In this document: positions 7,656 through 16,539 of the stretch, piece by piece | Layout of the letters: every line of letters starts with the position of its first letter | Position numbering within the stretch: position 1 is the stretch's first letter | Source of the DNA: Miniphocaeibacter sp964345925 | GTDB lineage: Bacteria; Bacillota; Clostridia; Tissierellales; Peptoniphilaceae | Reading direction: 5' to 3' | Assembly (NCBI GenBank): GCA_964345925.1 | Contig: CAYFSP010000014.1 | Coordinates: 1 to 34,172 of the forward strand | DNA: 34,172 nucleotides | Translations under genes and position numbers: made by a program | Notes under the pieces: model-generated | Database searches by the model: none | Told to the model about the DNA's origin: nothing | What the model saw: the letters and a program-made list of their open reading frames with translations, nothing else

Positions 7656-8585
7656 ATGGAATATAAAGATTACTATAAAGTTTTAGGTGTTGATAAGACA
7701 GCATCTGATAATGAAATAAAAAAAGCGTATAGAAAACTAGCAAAGGAACATCATCCTGATTTGAACCAAGGAAATGAAAAATCAGCGGAAAAATTTAAAG
7801 AGATAAATGAAGCTTATGAAGTTTTAGGCGATAAAGATAAAAGACAGAAATATGATCAATTTGGATCTAGTTATAATTTTTCTGGTGGTCAAAATTTTGA
7901 TCCATCACAATATGGATTCGATTTTGGAAACTTTGGTGGAGGTAATAGCAGGTCTTACACTTATACATCTACAGGAGATGGTGGAGGTTTTTCAGACTTC
8001 TTCAATATGTTCTTCGGTGGAGGTGGAGGAAGATCATCTTCTGGAAGTACAAGGGATATTTTCTCTGGATTTGGAGGAAGGACAAAACCACAAAGACAAA
8101 AATACGATACGGAGATTTCAATTAGTTTAAAAGAAGCCTATAATGGAGCTGATAAGGTATTGAATTTAAATGTTAATGGTGAAAACAAAACATTAAATGT
8201 GAAAATACCAAAAGGAATTTTACCTGGTAAGAAGATTAAAACAAAAGGTGAAAAAATTGGTCTAGATGGAGATATTTATATAAAAATAAATGTACTGGAT
8301 CAGAAAAATACTTTAGAAGGTTTAAATATCATTAAAAAGATAGATGTTTATCCTTGGGATGCAGCTTTAGGTGGAAAGATAATAGTTGAAACATTAGAAG
8401 GAAAGATAAAAGTAAATATTCCTAAGGGAATTGAATCTGGAAAAAGAATAAGATTATCTAAAAAAGGATTTAGGGATATGAAGGGTCATAAAGGAGATTT
8501 ATTCCTTGAAATACAAATACAAAACCCTAGTCATTTAAATGATAAACAAAAAGAATTATATGAAGAATTAAAAAGATCTATGTAG
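7656..8585 (+). CDS. DnaJ-like co-chaperone without zinc finger (CbpA type)
   Basis: 309 residues from the ATG at 7656, which has TGGAGGAT in front. A 15-residue in-frame extension upstream has no ribosome binding site. The order is: J domain at about 3-70 with the HPD triad at 33-35 that stimulates DnaK ATPase; a glycine/phenylalanine-rich segment at about 70-150; then two substrate-binding beta-sandwich domains. The four CxxCxGxG zinc-finger repeats of DnaJ proper are absent, so this is a class B/CbpA-type protein. It lies 12 bp before clpB under a CtsR operator, so it probably delivers aggregated proteins to the DnaK/ClpB disaggregation system. Confidence 0.9.
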   Translation: MEYKDYYKVLGVDKTASDNEIKKAYRKLAKEHHPDLNQGNEKSAEKFKEINEAYEVLGDKDKRQKYDQFGSSYNFSGGQNFDPSQYGFDFGNFGGGNSRSYTYTSTGDGGGFSDFFNMFFGGGGGRSSSGSTRDIFSGFGGRTKPQRQKYDTEISISLKEAYNGADKVLNLNVNGENKTLNVKIPKGILPGKKIKTKGEKIGLDGDIYIKINVLDQKNTLEGLNIIKKIDVYPWDAALGGKIIVETLEGKIKVNIPKGIESGKRIRLSKKGFRDMKGHKGDLFLEIQIQNPSHLNDKQKELYEELKRSM

Positions 8586-8597
8586 GGAGGTAATAAT

Positions 8598-11180
8598 ATG
8601 GATTTAAATAAATTTACACAAAAATCAATTGAGGCTATTCAAGAGGCACAAAATATAGCAATAAAAAATGGTAACCCTGAGGTAAATGATATACATTTAC
8701 ATTATGCTTTAGTTGCAGATACAGAAGGTGTAATTCAAAGGGTTTTAAATAAAATGAGCATTAATATTAATGATTATACGACAGCTTTAACAAACGAATT
8801 GGACAAATTGCCAAGACAGGATAGTAGTTCTAATATTTATCCTTCAACAATTTTTCAAAGAATTTTATTAAAAGCTGAAGACGAAGCTAAAAAAATGGGA
8901 GATAGTTTTATTTCCGTTGAACATATTTATATGGCTTTATTAGATGAAAAAAGAATTCCTAGTATGGAAATTATTTCTAAATTCCATATTACATTAAAGG
9001 ATTTTAAATCCTCATTAAAGGATATTAGAGGTAATTCAAAAGTAGATACAGATGATCCAGAAAGCTCTATGGAAGCCTTGGAAAAATATGGTCGTGATTT
9101 AACAGAAGAAGCTAGAAAAGGAAAAATTGACCCTGTTATTGGTAGAGATGACGAAATTAGAAATGCTATAAGAATTCTTTCTAGAAGAACTAAGAACAAC
9201 CCTGTGTTAATAGGTGAACCTGGAGTAGGTAAAACTGCAATAGTTGAAGGTTTAGCTCAAAGAATTATAAATAATGATGTACCGGAAACATTAAGGGATA
9301 AAACCGTTTTTGCATTGGACTTAGGTTCATTGATTGCAGGAGCAAAATACAGAGGTCAATTTGAAGAGAGATTAAAATCTGTATTAAAAGAAATTACGGA
9401 TTCAGAAGGTCAAATAATATTGTTTATAGATGAAATTCATACTTTAGTTGGAGCAGGTAAAACAGACGGAGCAATGGATGCTTCCAATATGTTAAAACCA
9501 ATGTTAGCTAGAGGAGAAATTCAAACAATAGGCGCAACAACTCTAGATGAATACAGACAATATATTGAAAAAGATGGTGCATTGGAAAGAAGATTCCAAA
9601 AGGTATATGTTTCAGAACCAACAGTTGAAGACACTATTTCAATATTAAGGGGAATAAAGGAAAAATATGAAATTCATCATGGAATTAGAATTTCAGATAA
9701 TGCAGTAATAGCTTGTGCTACTATGTCAAATAGATATATATCCGATAGATTCTTACCGGACAAGGCAATAGATTTAATGGATGAAGCATCAGCAATGGTT
9801 AGAACTGAAATAGATTCTATGCCGGCAGAGCTAGATGAACAGAATAGAAGAATATTGCAACTTGAAATCGAAAGAGCAGCATTAAAAAAAGAAGAGGATG
9901 ATTTAAGTAAGAGAAGACTTGAAGACCTGGAAAAAGAATTACAGGATTTAAGAAATGAATATGATTCTAATTACGAAAAATGGAGAGAACAAAAAGAGAG
10001 TATAGACCAAGTTAAGGACTTTAAAGAAGAAATTGACGAAGTAAGAAGACAAATGGACGATGCTGAAAGAAAATATGACTTTGAAAGACTATCTCAACTA
10101 AAATATGGAAAACTTGCAGAGTTGGAGACAAAATTAGCTGAAGCCACTGCAAAAAATGAATCTGATGATTCAATGTTAAAAGAAGAGGTTACAGAAGAGG
10201 AAATTGCAGAAGTTGTTTCAAAATGGACAGGTATTCCAGTTAATAAATTAGTTGAAACAGAAAGAGATAAAATCTTAAATATGGACGATATACTTCATAA
10301 AAGGGTTATAGGTCAAGATGAGGCTGTTACAGCAGTAACTGAGGCCATTATAAGATCTCGTTCAGGAATTGCATCATTTAATAAGCCAATAGGTTCATTT
10401 ATTTTCTTAGGACCAACAGGTGTAGGTAAAACTGAACTTGCAAAAGCATTAACAGAAGCCATGTTTGATGATGAAAAGAATCTTGTTAGGATAGATATGT
10501 CAGAGTATATGGAGAAACATTCCGTATCAAGACTAGTAGGTTCTCCTCCAGGATATGTTGGATATGAAGAAGGTGGACAACTAACGGAAGCAGTTAGAAG
10601 AAAACCGTATTCAGTAGTACTTTTTGATGAAATAGAAAAAGCTCATCCTGATGTTTTCAATATACTTTTACAAGTGTTAGATGATGGTAGATTAACAGAT
10701 AATCAAGGTAGAACAGTGGACTTTAAAAATACAATTATCATTATGACTTCAAATATTGGTTCTTCATATTTAATTGATGGAATTGACAATGATGGAGAAA
10801 TAGCAGAAGATGCAAGAGATAATGTTATGAATCAAATGAAAGTAACATTTAGACCTGAATTTTTAAATAGAGTTGATGATATAGTAATGTTTAAACCATT
10901 ATCAGAAAATGAAATATATGAAATAGTAGATCATAATATTAAGGATATTGAAGAAAGACTAGAAGATAGACAAATTACAATAACACTTGATAAAACTGCT
11001 AAGGAATTGATAATGGCAAGAGCTTACAATGTTCAATATGGAGCAAGGCCAGTAAAAAGATTTTTACAAAAATATATTGAAACAGAACTAGGTAGAATGT
11101 TATTAAAAGGTGAAGTTCAAGATAGGGATAATGTAATAATATCCGTTGAGAATAAAGAATTAAAATTATTTGTAAAATAA
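8598..11180 (+). CDS. clpB: ATP-dependent disaggregase ClpB
   Basis: 860 residues, the normal ClpB length. The layout is: Clp N-domain (about 1-145), first AAA+ module with Walker A GEPGVGKT at 206-213 and FIDEIH Walker B, coiled-coil middle domain (about 400-525), second AAA+ module with GPTGVGKT at 605-612 and LFDEIEKAH, and the C-terminal small domain. The long middle domain separates it from ClpC and ClpE, and there is no ClpP-docking IGF loop that I can see. As a hexamer it threads aggregated proteins with DnaK/DnaJ. It is the second gene of the CtsR-regulated operon, has a GGGAGGT site and is followed by a long terminator. Confidence 0.95.
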   Translation: MDLNKFTQKSIEAIQEAQNIAIKNGNPEVNDIHLHYALVADTEGVIQRVLNKMSININDYTTALTNELDKLPRQDSSSNIYPSTIFQRILLKAEDEAKKMGDSFISVEHIYMALLDEKRIPSMEIISKFHITLKDFKSSLKDIRGNSKVDTDDPESSMEALEKYGRDLTEEARKGKIDPVIGRDDEIRNAIRILSRRTKNNPVLIGEPGVGKTAIVEGLAQRIINNDVPETLRDKTVFALDLGSLIAGAKYRGQFEERLKSVLKEITDSEGQIILFIDEIHTLVGAGKTDGAMDASNMLKPMLARGEIQTIGATTLDEYRQYIEKDGALERRFQKVYVSEPTVEDTISILRGIKEKYEIHHGIRISDNAVIACATMSNRYISDRFLPDKAIDLMDEASAMVRTEIDSMPAELDEQNRRILQLEIERAALKKEEDDLSKRRLEDLEKELQDLRNEYDSNYEKWREQKESIDQVKDFKEEIDEVRRQMDDAERKYDFERLSQLKYGKLAELETKLAEATAKNESDDSMLKEEVTEEEIAEVVSKWTGIPVNKLVETERDKILNMDDILHKRVIGQDEAVTAVTEAIIRSRSGIASFNKPIGSFIFLGPTGVGKTELAKALTEAMFDDEKNLVRIDMSEYMEKHSVSRLVGSPPGYVGYEEGGQLTEAVRRKPYSVVLFDEIEKAHPDVFNILLQVLDDGRLTDNQGRTVDFKNTIIIMTSNIGSSYLIDGIDNDGEIAEDARDNVMNQMKVTFRPEFLNRVDDIVMFKPLSENEIYEIVDHNIKDIEERLEDRQITITLDKTAKELIMARAYNVQYGARPVKRFLQKYIETELGRMLLKGEVQDRDNVIISVENKELKLFVK

Positions 11181-11189
11181 AATAGACAA

Positions 11190-11234
11190 AATAGCTTTTT
11201 ATAGAAAAACAATAACTATAAAAAGCTATTTTTT
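11190..11234 (+). terminator. Rho-independent terminator of the clpB operon
   Basis: A perfect 15-bp stem AATAGCTTTTTATAG / CTATAAAAAGCTATT, 11-nt loop, followed by T residues. Confidence 0.88.
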
Positions 11235-11289
11235 GTGATTTTATTTGATTATGGTCTATATTTAAATTAGAATGTATATAGGTGAAAAT

Positions 11290-11901
11290 ATGGATATAAA
11301 AAGAGTATTTCAAAAGGAAGAACCTAGAAATCTTCTATGTGAGAAAAGATATAGTATTTTAATTCCCATAATAAAAATAAAAGATGAAATGCATATTATA
11401 TTTGAAGTTAGAAGTGAAAACATATCTCAACCTGGAGAGGTGTCATTACCAGGTGGAAAAGTGGAAATAGGGGAGACGCCTTTACAAGCAGCAAAGAGAG
11501 AAACACAAGAGGAATTAAAGATCAATGGTTCAAAAATAAATATATACGGAGAATTAGGATATTTAAATGAATTTATAGATTCGGAGATAAGAATTTTTGT
11601 TGGTGGAATAAGGGAATATAGTATAGATGACTTTACTACAAATGATGAGGTAGAATATATATTTACATATCCCATTTCATATTTTAGGGAAAATAAACCA
11701 GAGATTTTTAACAATGTGTTAATAAATAGCATAGATGAGAATTTTCCATTTGATTTAATACCAAATGGTGATAAATATAAATTTAGGAAAATTAATAGAG
11801 AAATATATATGTATAAGAATACAAATCCTGTAATTTGGGGACTAACGGCTAAAATAATAGCAAAGTTTATAGAAATATATGAAGGTGAAATAAATGAATA
11901 G
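11290..11901 (+). CDS. Nudix hydrolase, CoA pyrophosphatase-like
   Basis: 203 residues from the ATG at 11290, chosen because AGGTG lies just before it; an in-frame ATG six codons earlier lacks such a site. The Nudix box covers about residues 56-78: GGKVEIGETPLQ, then AAKRETQEEL, with the REXXEE metal ligands. The segment before it, VRSENISQPGEVSLPGG, matches the extra motif of the NudL/UPF0035 group that cleaves coenzyme A to 4'-phosphopantetheine and 3',5'-ADP. That substrate is inferred from the motif. It overlaps the next gene by 8 bp. Confidence 0.82.
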   Translation: MDIKRVFQKEEPRNLLCEKRYSILIPIIKIKDEMHIIFEVRSENISQPGEVSLPGGKVEIGETPLQAAKRETQEELKINGSKINIYGELGYLNEFIDSEIRIFVGGIREYSIDDFTTNDEVEYIFTYPISYFRENKPEIFNNVLINSIDENFPFDLIPNGDKYKFRKINREIYMYKNTNPVIWGLTAKIIAKFIEIYEGEINE

Positions 11902-12745
11902 AGATAATGTTTTAAGTACAATGATGAAAATTCTATACAGCAATAAGAATATGGTATGTCTGTTGGAAACAGGAGATCGTGTAAATCTATTGGCAAGTCG
12001 AGATAGTCTTGCGCCTATTAAGATAATAGTAGGAGTAAAGGACTTAGACGAGTATAGATTACTTGAAGATATAAAGGAAGTCTTAGAAAATAGTTATATA
12101 CTTCATAAAGAAGATGGATTAAAGTTAAGAAATAATTATTTTGGAAATGTACTAAGATATGTTTCTGTAATAAGTGATATGACAATAGTTGATATTACAT
12201 TTTTTAAATATGAGGAAGTTCAATCATATATAGATGTAGATAGTCTTTGTAAAATTCATGTGGATAAAAACAATTTATTAGTTGGAAATGCTAAAACAAC
12301 AGATGTAAAATATAGACAGTTAAAGCCAACTCAAAAAGAATTTTTTAGATGCTGTAACGAATTTTTCATAATTGCATTAAAACTTGCAAGGGGATTACAT
12401 AACGGAGAAGTTGTATATGGAATGAATCTATTTGAAGAACTAGAAGAACAACTTAGAATTATGACATCATACTACATAGGTTCACAATATGACTTTAGCG
12501 TAAACATAGGTTCATATTACAAGGATATAAAAACTTATTTAGATACTGCTCATTATGAAAAGTTTTTAGAGATATATCCTTCACCTACAATAGATAAACT
12601 ATGGACATCATTATTTAATGCTTGTATGCTATTTAGAAAAGAAGGTCTATTCGTTTCAGAGAAATTAGAATACGATTACCCTAAAGTAGCAGATAGGGAA
12701 ATAGTAAAACATATAAGAAATATATGGAATATGGGAATAAATTAA
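11894..12745 (+). CDS. ANT(6)-like nucleotidyltransferase-fold protein, probably inactive
   Basis: 283 residues resembling the aminoglycoside 6-adenylyltransferase family over its whole length. The C-terminal helical half is convincing: an EFF start, a central YYIG, NIGSYYKDIKTYL, LWTSLFNACMLFR and a YDYP close. In the N-terminal domain the metal-binding motif is lost. The expected GSR becomes Gly27-Asp28-Arg29, and the DxD that binds the two magnesium ions becomes Pro41-Ile42-Lys43. The third Asp survives as Asp100. I therefore do not expect streptomycin adenylylation. It overlaps the Nudix gene by 8 bp, so the two are translated together; a role linked to nucleotide metabolism or a binding function is guesswork. 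Confidence 0.7.
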   Translation: MNRDNVLSTMMKILYSNKNMVCLLETGDRVNLLASRDSLAPIKIIVGVKDLDEYRLLEDIKEVLENSYILHKEDGLKLRNNYFGNVLRYVSVISDMTIVDITFFKYEEVQSYIDVDSLCKIHVDKNNLLVGNAKTTDVKYRQLKPTQKEFFRCCNEFFIIALKLARGLHNGEVVYGMNLFEELEEQLRIMTSYYIGSQYDFSVNIGSYYKDIKTYLDTAHYEKFLEIYPSPTIDKLWTSLFNACMLFRKEGLFVSEKLEYDYPKVADREIVKHIRNIWNMGIN

Positions 12746-12746
12746 A

Positions 12747-12785
12747 AACAAAGCTTCCATCTTAAGATAGAAGCTTTGTTTTTTT
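12747..12785 (+). terminator. Terminator after the ANT(6)-like gene, possibly bidirectional
   Basis: An 11-bp stem AACAAAGCTTC / GAAGCTTTGTT enclosing an inner ATCTTAAGAT palindrome, followed by seven T residues on the + strand. On the minus strand a five-T run follows, so it may also stop the converging alcohol dehydrogenase transcript. Confidence 0.82.
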
Positions 12786-12862
12786 ATTTTTCCAAATCTA
12801 TAATCTTATGATTTAACACATCAATTAACCCTAAGTCGGTTTGTCTCAAGTAGGTTTTCTAA

Positions 12863-13948
12863 TTAATCAGTTATATCATATCCTTTATATGCATGTTCAT
12901 AAACTTTTTTCATCATTTCATTATTTGTAATTCTTGGATTAGTAGCTGTACATGCATCAAGTTGAGCATTTCTACTCATTTCATCTAGAATATCGTAGAA
13001 TTTGCTTTCATCTTCTAGACCGAATCCTTGACATTCTTTAAATGATAGAGGAATATTTAATTTTGTGTTTAACTCTTTAATTGCTGTAGGTAAATCTTCT
13101 ACTCCCAATTCTTTTTCTATCCAATTATATTTATTTGTTGCTTTTCTATTGAATTGAATTACATATGGAAGTAGTATTGCATTTGCTAAACCATGAGTAA
13201 CACCAAATACTCCACCAATTTTATTAGCTAATGAATGAACTATTCCTAATGATGCTGATGTAAATGCCATACCTGCCATTGCTGATGCATTATGCATTTT
13301 TTCTCTAACATCTAAATTATCTGGTTGTTCGTATGCTAGTGGTAAATACTCAAATACCATTTTTATTGCTTGTATTGCTAAGGAATCCGTATAATCGCTA
13401 GCAGCTGTTGAAACTATTGCTTCTGTTGCATGTGCCAATACGTCCATTCCAGTATTTGCTGTTATATGTTTAGGCATTTTTGATGGAAGTAATGGATCTA
13501 TTATTGCTACATCTGCAACCATTTCTGGTGATGCCAATGGATATTTAATATGATTTTTTGTATCTGTTATTACAGAAAATGCTGTTATCTCTGAAGCAGT
13601 TCCTGATGTTGATGGTATACAAGCTAGTTTTGCTTTTGTTCTTAATGTTGGAATTCCTTTTTCTAGTAGTTCTTCAAATGTTACTTCTGGATATTCATAC
13701 ATTACCCACATGATTTTAGCAGCGTCCATAGGAGAACCACCACCGATTGCTACTATCCAATCAGGTTCAAATTTCAACATTGCTTCTTTACCTTTTAATA
13801 CTGTTTCCACTGAAGGGTTCTCTTCAACACCTTCGAATATTTCTACGGTGAAACCACCATCTTCAAGATATTTTTTGGCTTGATCCAAGAAACCAAATTT
13901 TTTCATTGAACTTCCGCCAGTTACTATTAAAGCTTTACTTCCTTTCAA
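12863..13948 (-). CDS. Iron-containing alcohol dehydrogenase (frameshifted near its 5' end)
   Basis: A 361-residue open frame covering nearly all of a group III (iron-type) alcohol dehydrogenase, which interconverts alcohols and aldehydes with NAD(P)H. GGGSPMDAAK is the dinucleotide-binding motif. DVLAHATEA and the later VHSLANKIGGVFGVTHG supply the metal-binding Asp and His residues. The first ATG of this frame has no ribosome binding site and lies within what is normally the interior. The real start, MGNFKIPGDIVFGK behind an AGGAGG site at 14013, is in another frame, and one missing base at 13971-13975 joins them. As it stands, translation from the real start would end after 21 codons. Either this is a sequencing error, a true null allele, or the product depends on slippage. 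Confidence 0.85.
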   Translation of the reverse strand: MKGSKALIVTGGSSMKKFGFLDQAKKYLEDGGFTVEIFEGVEENPSVETVLKGKEAMLKFEPDWIVAIGGGSPMDAAKIMWVMYEYPEVTFEELLEKGIPTLRTKAKLACIPSTSGTASEITAFSVITDTKNHIKYPLASPEMVADVAIIDPLLPSKMPKHITANTGMDVLAHATEAIVSTAASDYTDSLAIQAIKMVFEYLPLAYEQPDNLDVREKMHNASAMAGMAFTSASLGIVHSLANKIGGVFGVTHGLANAILLPYVIQFNRKATNKYNWIEKELGVEDLPTAIKELNTKLNIPLSFKECQGFGLEDESKFYDILDEMSRNAQLDACTATNPRITNNEMMKKVYEHAYKGYDITD

Positions 13949-14013
13949 TGTAGATAAATGTGAAAATGAATTTTTCCGAAAACTATATCTCCTGGAATTT
14001 TAAAGTTACCCAT
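13949..14013 (-). pseudogene. 5' segment of the alcohol dehydrogenase, out of frame
   Basis: Starting at the ATG at 14013 (AGGAGG 7 bases upstream), the minus strand reads MGNFKIPGDIVFGK, the usual N-terminus of this enzyme family. It then runs into a stop at 13951-13949. Adding one A to the run at 13975-13971 (five A; six are needed) restores GKNSFSHLSTLKGSKA and fuses it to the 361-residue frame. The repaired protein would be 383 residues, normal for the family. Confidence 0.85.
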
Positions 14014-14083
14014 AAATACCTCCTAAAGTATTGTAATATTTTAAATTCTTTGATAATTAATTATTTAACTATCTTTAATTATT

Positions 14084-14111
14084 ATTACACACCTGGACAG
14101 AAAAATGTCAA
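14084..14111 (-). promoter_or_regulatory. Promoter of the alcohol dehydrogenase gene
   Basis: On the minus strand TTGACA (14111-14106), a 16-bp spacer and TGTAAT (14089-14084). The leader to the ATG at 14013 is about 65 nt. Its quality suggests that the gene was well expressed before any frameshift. Confidence 0.6.
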
Positions 14112-14211
14112 CTGGTTTCTTAATGTCCCTATATTTTTTATAAAGGGAATTACTTTAAGATATTTTTAAATATATGATAGAATTTAATTATATAGAAAGC
14201 TGGGAGTAAAT

Positions 14212-16497
14212 ATGGAGAAAGTAAAATTATCCGTTCATGGTTTAATTGACTTCGTAATGCGTAGTGGTGATATTGACAATTCATTTGCTAGTACAAGCAG
14301 AATGAAAGAAGGTCAAAAAATTCATCAAAAACTTCAAAAACAGTATGGACCTCATTATGAAAAAGAGGTTATATTAAAAAATGAAACCGAGTACAAGGAT
14401 TTAGTTTTTCAAGTTGAAGGAAGGGCAGATGGAATTTACTGTAAGGGTGAAGAAGTATTAATCGATGAAATAAAATCTACAACGAGAAATTTGGAAGAGT
14501 TAAAATATAATTCCAATCCATTACATTGGGCGCAGGCAAAATGTTATGGATATTTTTATTGTGTAAAAAATAATATAGATGAAATTGATATTCAACTTAC
14601 TTACTACCATGTTGAAACAAATGATATTAAAAGAATTATAGAGAAGTTTTCATTTTATGATCTAAAGGAATTCTATTTTAAATTGCTTGATCTCTACTTA
14701 GATTTTAGTATTATGATTTTAAAATTTAGACGTGAAAGAGATGAACATATTAAAACTTTACAATTTCCTTTTATAACATATAGAAAAGGTCAAAGAAAAA
14801 TGACAGTAGGTGTCTATAAAGCCATTAGAGATGGAAAAGTTTTATTTGCAGAAGCGCCTACTGGAATAGGAAAGACTATGTCAACTCTCTTTCCTTCTAT
14901 AAAAGCCATAGGTGAAGGGATTACGGATAAAATTTTCTACTTGACGGCTCGTACGACAACTAAGGAGGCAGCCAATAAAGCAGTTTATAAATTAATGGAT
15001 AGAGGACTTCGTTTTAAGGCTGTAACCATAACCGCTAAGGATAAAATCTGCATTAATGATGAAGTGAAATGTAATCCTAGGGATTGTCCTTTTGCCAAGG
15101 GACATTATGATAGAGTTAATGACGCCATTATAGATATTTATGAAAATGAAGAAATTTTTAATATGGAAACCATTATAGATTATTCTAAGAAACATAAGGT
15201 ATGTCCTTTGGAGTTTCAATTTGATATAGCTATTTATTCCGATTTAGTAGTATGTGATTATAATTATGTTTTTGACCCAATTGTATATTTAAGAAGATTT
15301 TTTGAAGGAACGGTGGAAAACTATACTTTTTTAGTCGATGAATCACATAATCTTGTTGACAGGGGAAGAAGTATGTACAGTACTGAAATATCCATGAAAA
15401 AAATTCATCAAGTGGAGAATATTTTAGATGAATCAGAAAATAAGATTAAAAATAGGTTGTTAAAAGTCTACAATATAATAGATGATTTTTATGAATTAAA
15501 AGAAAATGGTAAATATTATATTTCAAAATGTTTAGAGGATGATTTTCTAACTGAATTAATGGTTACAATGCGCACTATGGAAAAGTTTTTAATTGAAAAA
15601 AGAGATGAACTGTATTATGAGGATGTTCTGGAACTATATTTTGACTTTTCTAGATTTTTAAAGATTTCTGATTACTTTAGCGAAAATTACAGGGTTTTAG
15701 TTATGGAGGAAGACGATGATATTCTATTTAAAATAAATTGTCTAGACACTTCTCCAATTTTTAAAAATATATTAAAAAGAGCAGAATCTTCTGTATTCTT
15801 TTCTGCAACATTATCTCCTATACCATTTTATGCAGATATTATTGGTGCAGAGGAAGATGATTATTACTTTATGAAATTAAACTCACCTTTTGATCCTAAG
15901 AATTTAAAAGTAGGAATAGCTCCTATTTCCACAAGATATAAAGACAGAGAAGAAAACTATGAAAAAATTACAAGAATTTTGGAAAATTATACTAATAGGA
16001 AGGGAAATTATATGTTATTCTTTCCATCATATAAATTTATGAATGAAGTATATGACAGATTTAATAAAGAGGATAAGGATATTGTTAAACAGGATTCAAA
16101 TTTAACGGAACTTGGCAGGGAACAATTCCTAAACCAATTTAAATATGATTCGGAAATAATAGCTTTTGTAGTGTTAGGAGGAGTTTTTTCAGAAGGTATA
16201 GATTTAGTAGGAGAAAGGCTTATTGGTGCTGCAATAGTTTCAGTTGGACTTCCTGGAGTTTCCATAGAGAGAAATTTAATTAAGGATTACTATGATGAAA
16301 AGGAGAATACTGGGTTTGAATATGCTTATATATATCCTGGTATGAATAAGGTTTCACAAGCGGCAGGTAGAGTAATTAGGGATAAGGATGATAGAGGGTC
16401 AGTTTTATTAATCGATGATAGATTTATGAAAATGCCTTATAGAAATCTACTTCCAAATAGTTGGAGTAAAATACAAATATTAAATAAATATAAATAA
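14212..16497 (+). CDS. PD-(D/E)XK nuclease domain fused to an XPD/DinG-type helicase
   Basis: 761 residues. The N-terminal domain (about 1-185) carries a RecB/Cas4-like nuclease signature: GRADG with Asp73, IDEIKST with Glu86 and Lys88, and Gln108 in HWAQAKCYGY. The helicase follows, with Walker A APTGIGKT at 215-222. Four cysteines at 280, 287, 292 and 331 are placed like the iron-sulfur cluster of XPD/DinG. A VDESHN DEAH box comes next, and a C-terminal helicase domain holds SQAAGRVIRD. Superfamily 2 5'-to-3' DNA helicase activity and a role in repair are expected from the family; nuclease activity is inferred from the intact D-ExK residues. A GGGAG site precedes the ATG and TAGAAT at 14178-14183 is a possible -10 box. 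Confidence 0.87.
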   Translation: MEKVKLSVHGLIDFVMRSGDIDNSFASTSRMKEGQKIHQKLQKQYGPHYEKEVILKNETEYKDLVFQVEGRADGIYCKGEEVLIDEIKSTTRNLEELKYNSNPLHWAQAKCYGYFYCVKNNIDEIDIQLTYYHVETNDIKRIIEKFSFYDLKEFYFKLLDLYLDFSIMILKFRRERDEHIKTLQFPFITYRKGQRKMTVGVYKAIRDGKVLFAEAPTGIGKTMSTLFPSIKAIGEGITDKIFYLTARTTTKEAANKAVYKLMDRGLRFKAVTITAKDKICINDEVKCNPRDCPFAKGHYDRVNDAIIDIYENEEIFNMETIIDYSKKHKVCPLEFQFDIAIYSDLVVCDYNYVFDPIVYLRRFFEGTVENYTFLVDESHNLVDRGRSMYSTEISMKKIHQVENILDESENKIKNRLLKVYNIIDDFYELKENGKYYISKCLEDDFLTELMVTMRTMEKFLIEKRDELYYEDVLELYFDFSRFLKISDYFSENYRVLVMEEDDDILFKINCLDTSPIFKNILKRAESSVFFSATLSPIPFYADIIGAEEDDYYFMKLNSPFDPKNLKVGIAPISTRYKDREENYEKITRILENYTNRKGNYMLFFPSYKFMNEVYDRFNKEDKDIVKQDSNLTELGREQFLNQFKYDSEIIAFVVLGGVFSEGIDLVGERLIGAAIVSVGLPGVSIERNLIKDYYDEKENTGFEYAYIYPGMNKVSQAAGRVIRDKDDRGSVLLIDDRFMKMPYRNLLPNSWSKIQILNKYK

Positions 16498-16533
16498 AAG
16501 ATGGTATAGAATTTTTATCTTATACCAGCTTTT
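16496..16533. terminator. Bidirectional terminator between the helicase and DUF2974 genes
   Basis: TGGTATA / TATACCA extended by AAAAG / CTTTT across one mismatch. It lies between two convergent genes and begins one base before the end of the helicase stop codon, so it probably serves both strands, although its T tracts are short. Confidence 0.6.
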
Positions 16534-16539
16534 ATATTA

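Noticed and set aside
11427..11996. 189-codon open frame on the minus strand
   Set aside because: It lies opposite the Nudix gene, has low-complexity hydrophobic content and no ribosome binding site; it is a shadow of the real gene.
13960..14169. 69-codon open frame on the + strand
   Set aside because: It overlaps the antisense of the alcohol dehydrogenase start and its promoter and has no family resemblance or ribosome binding site.
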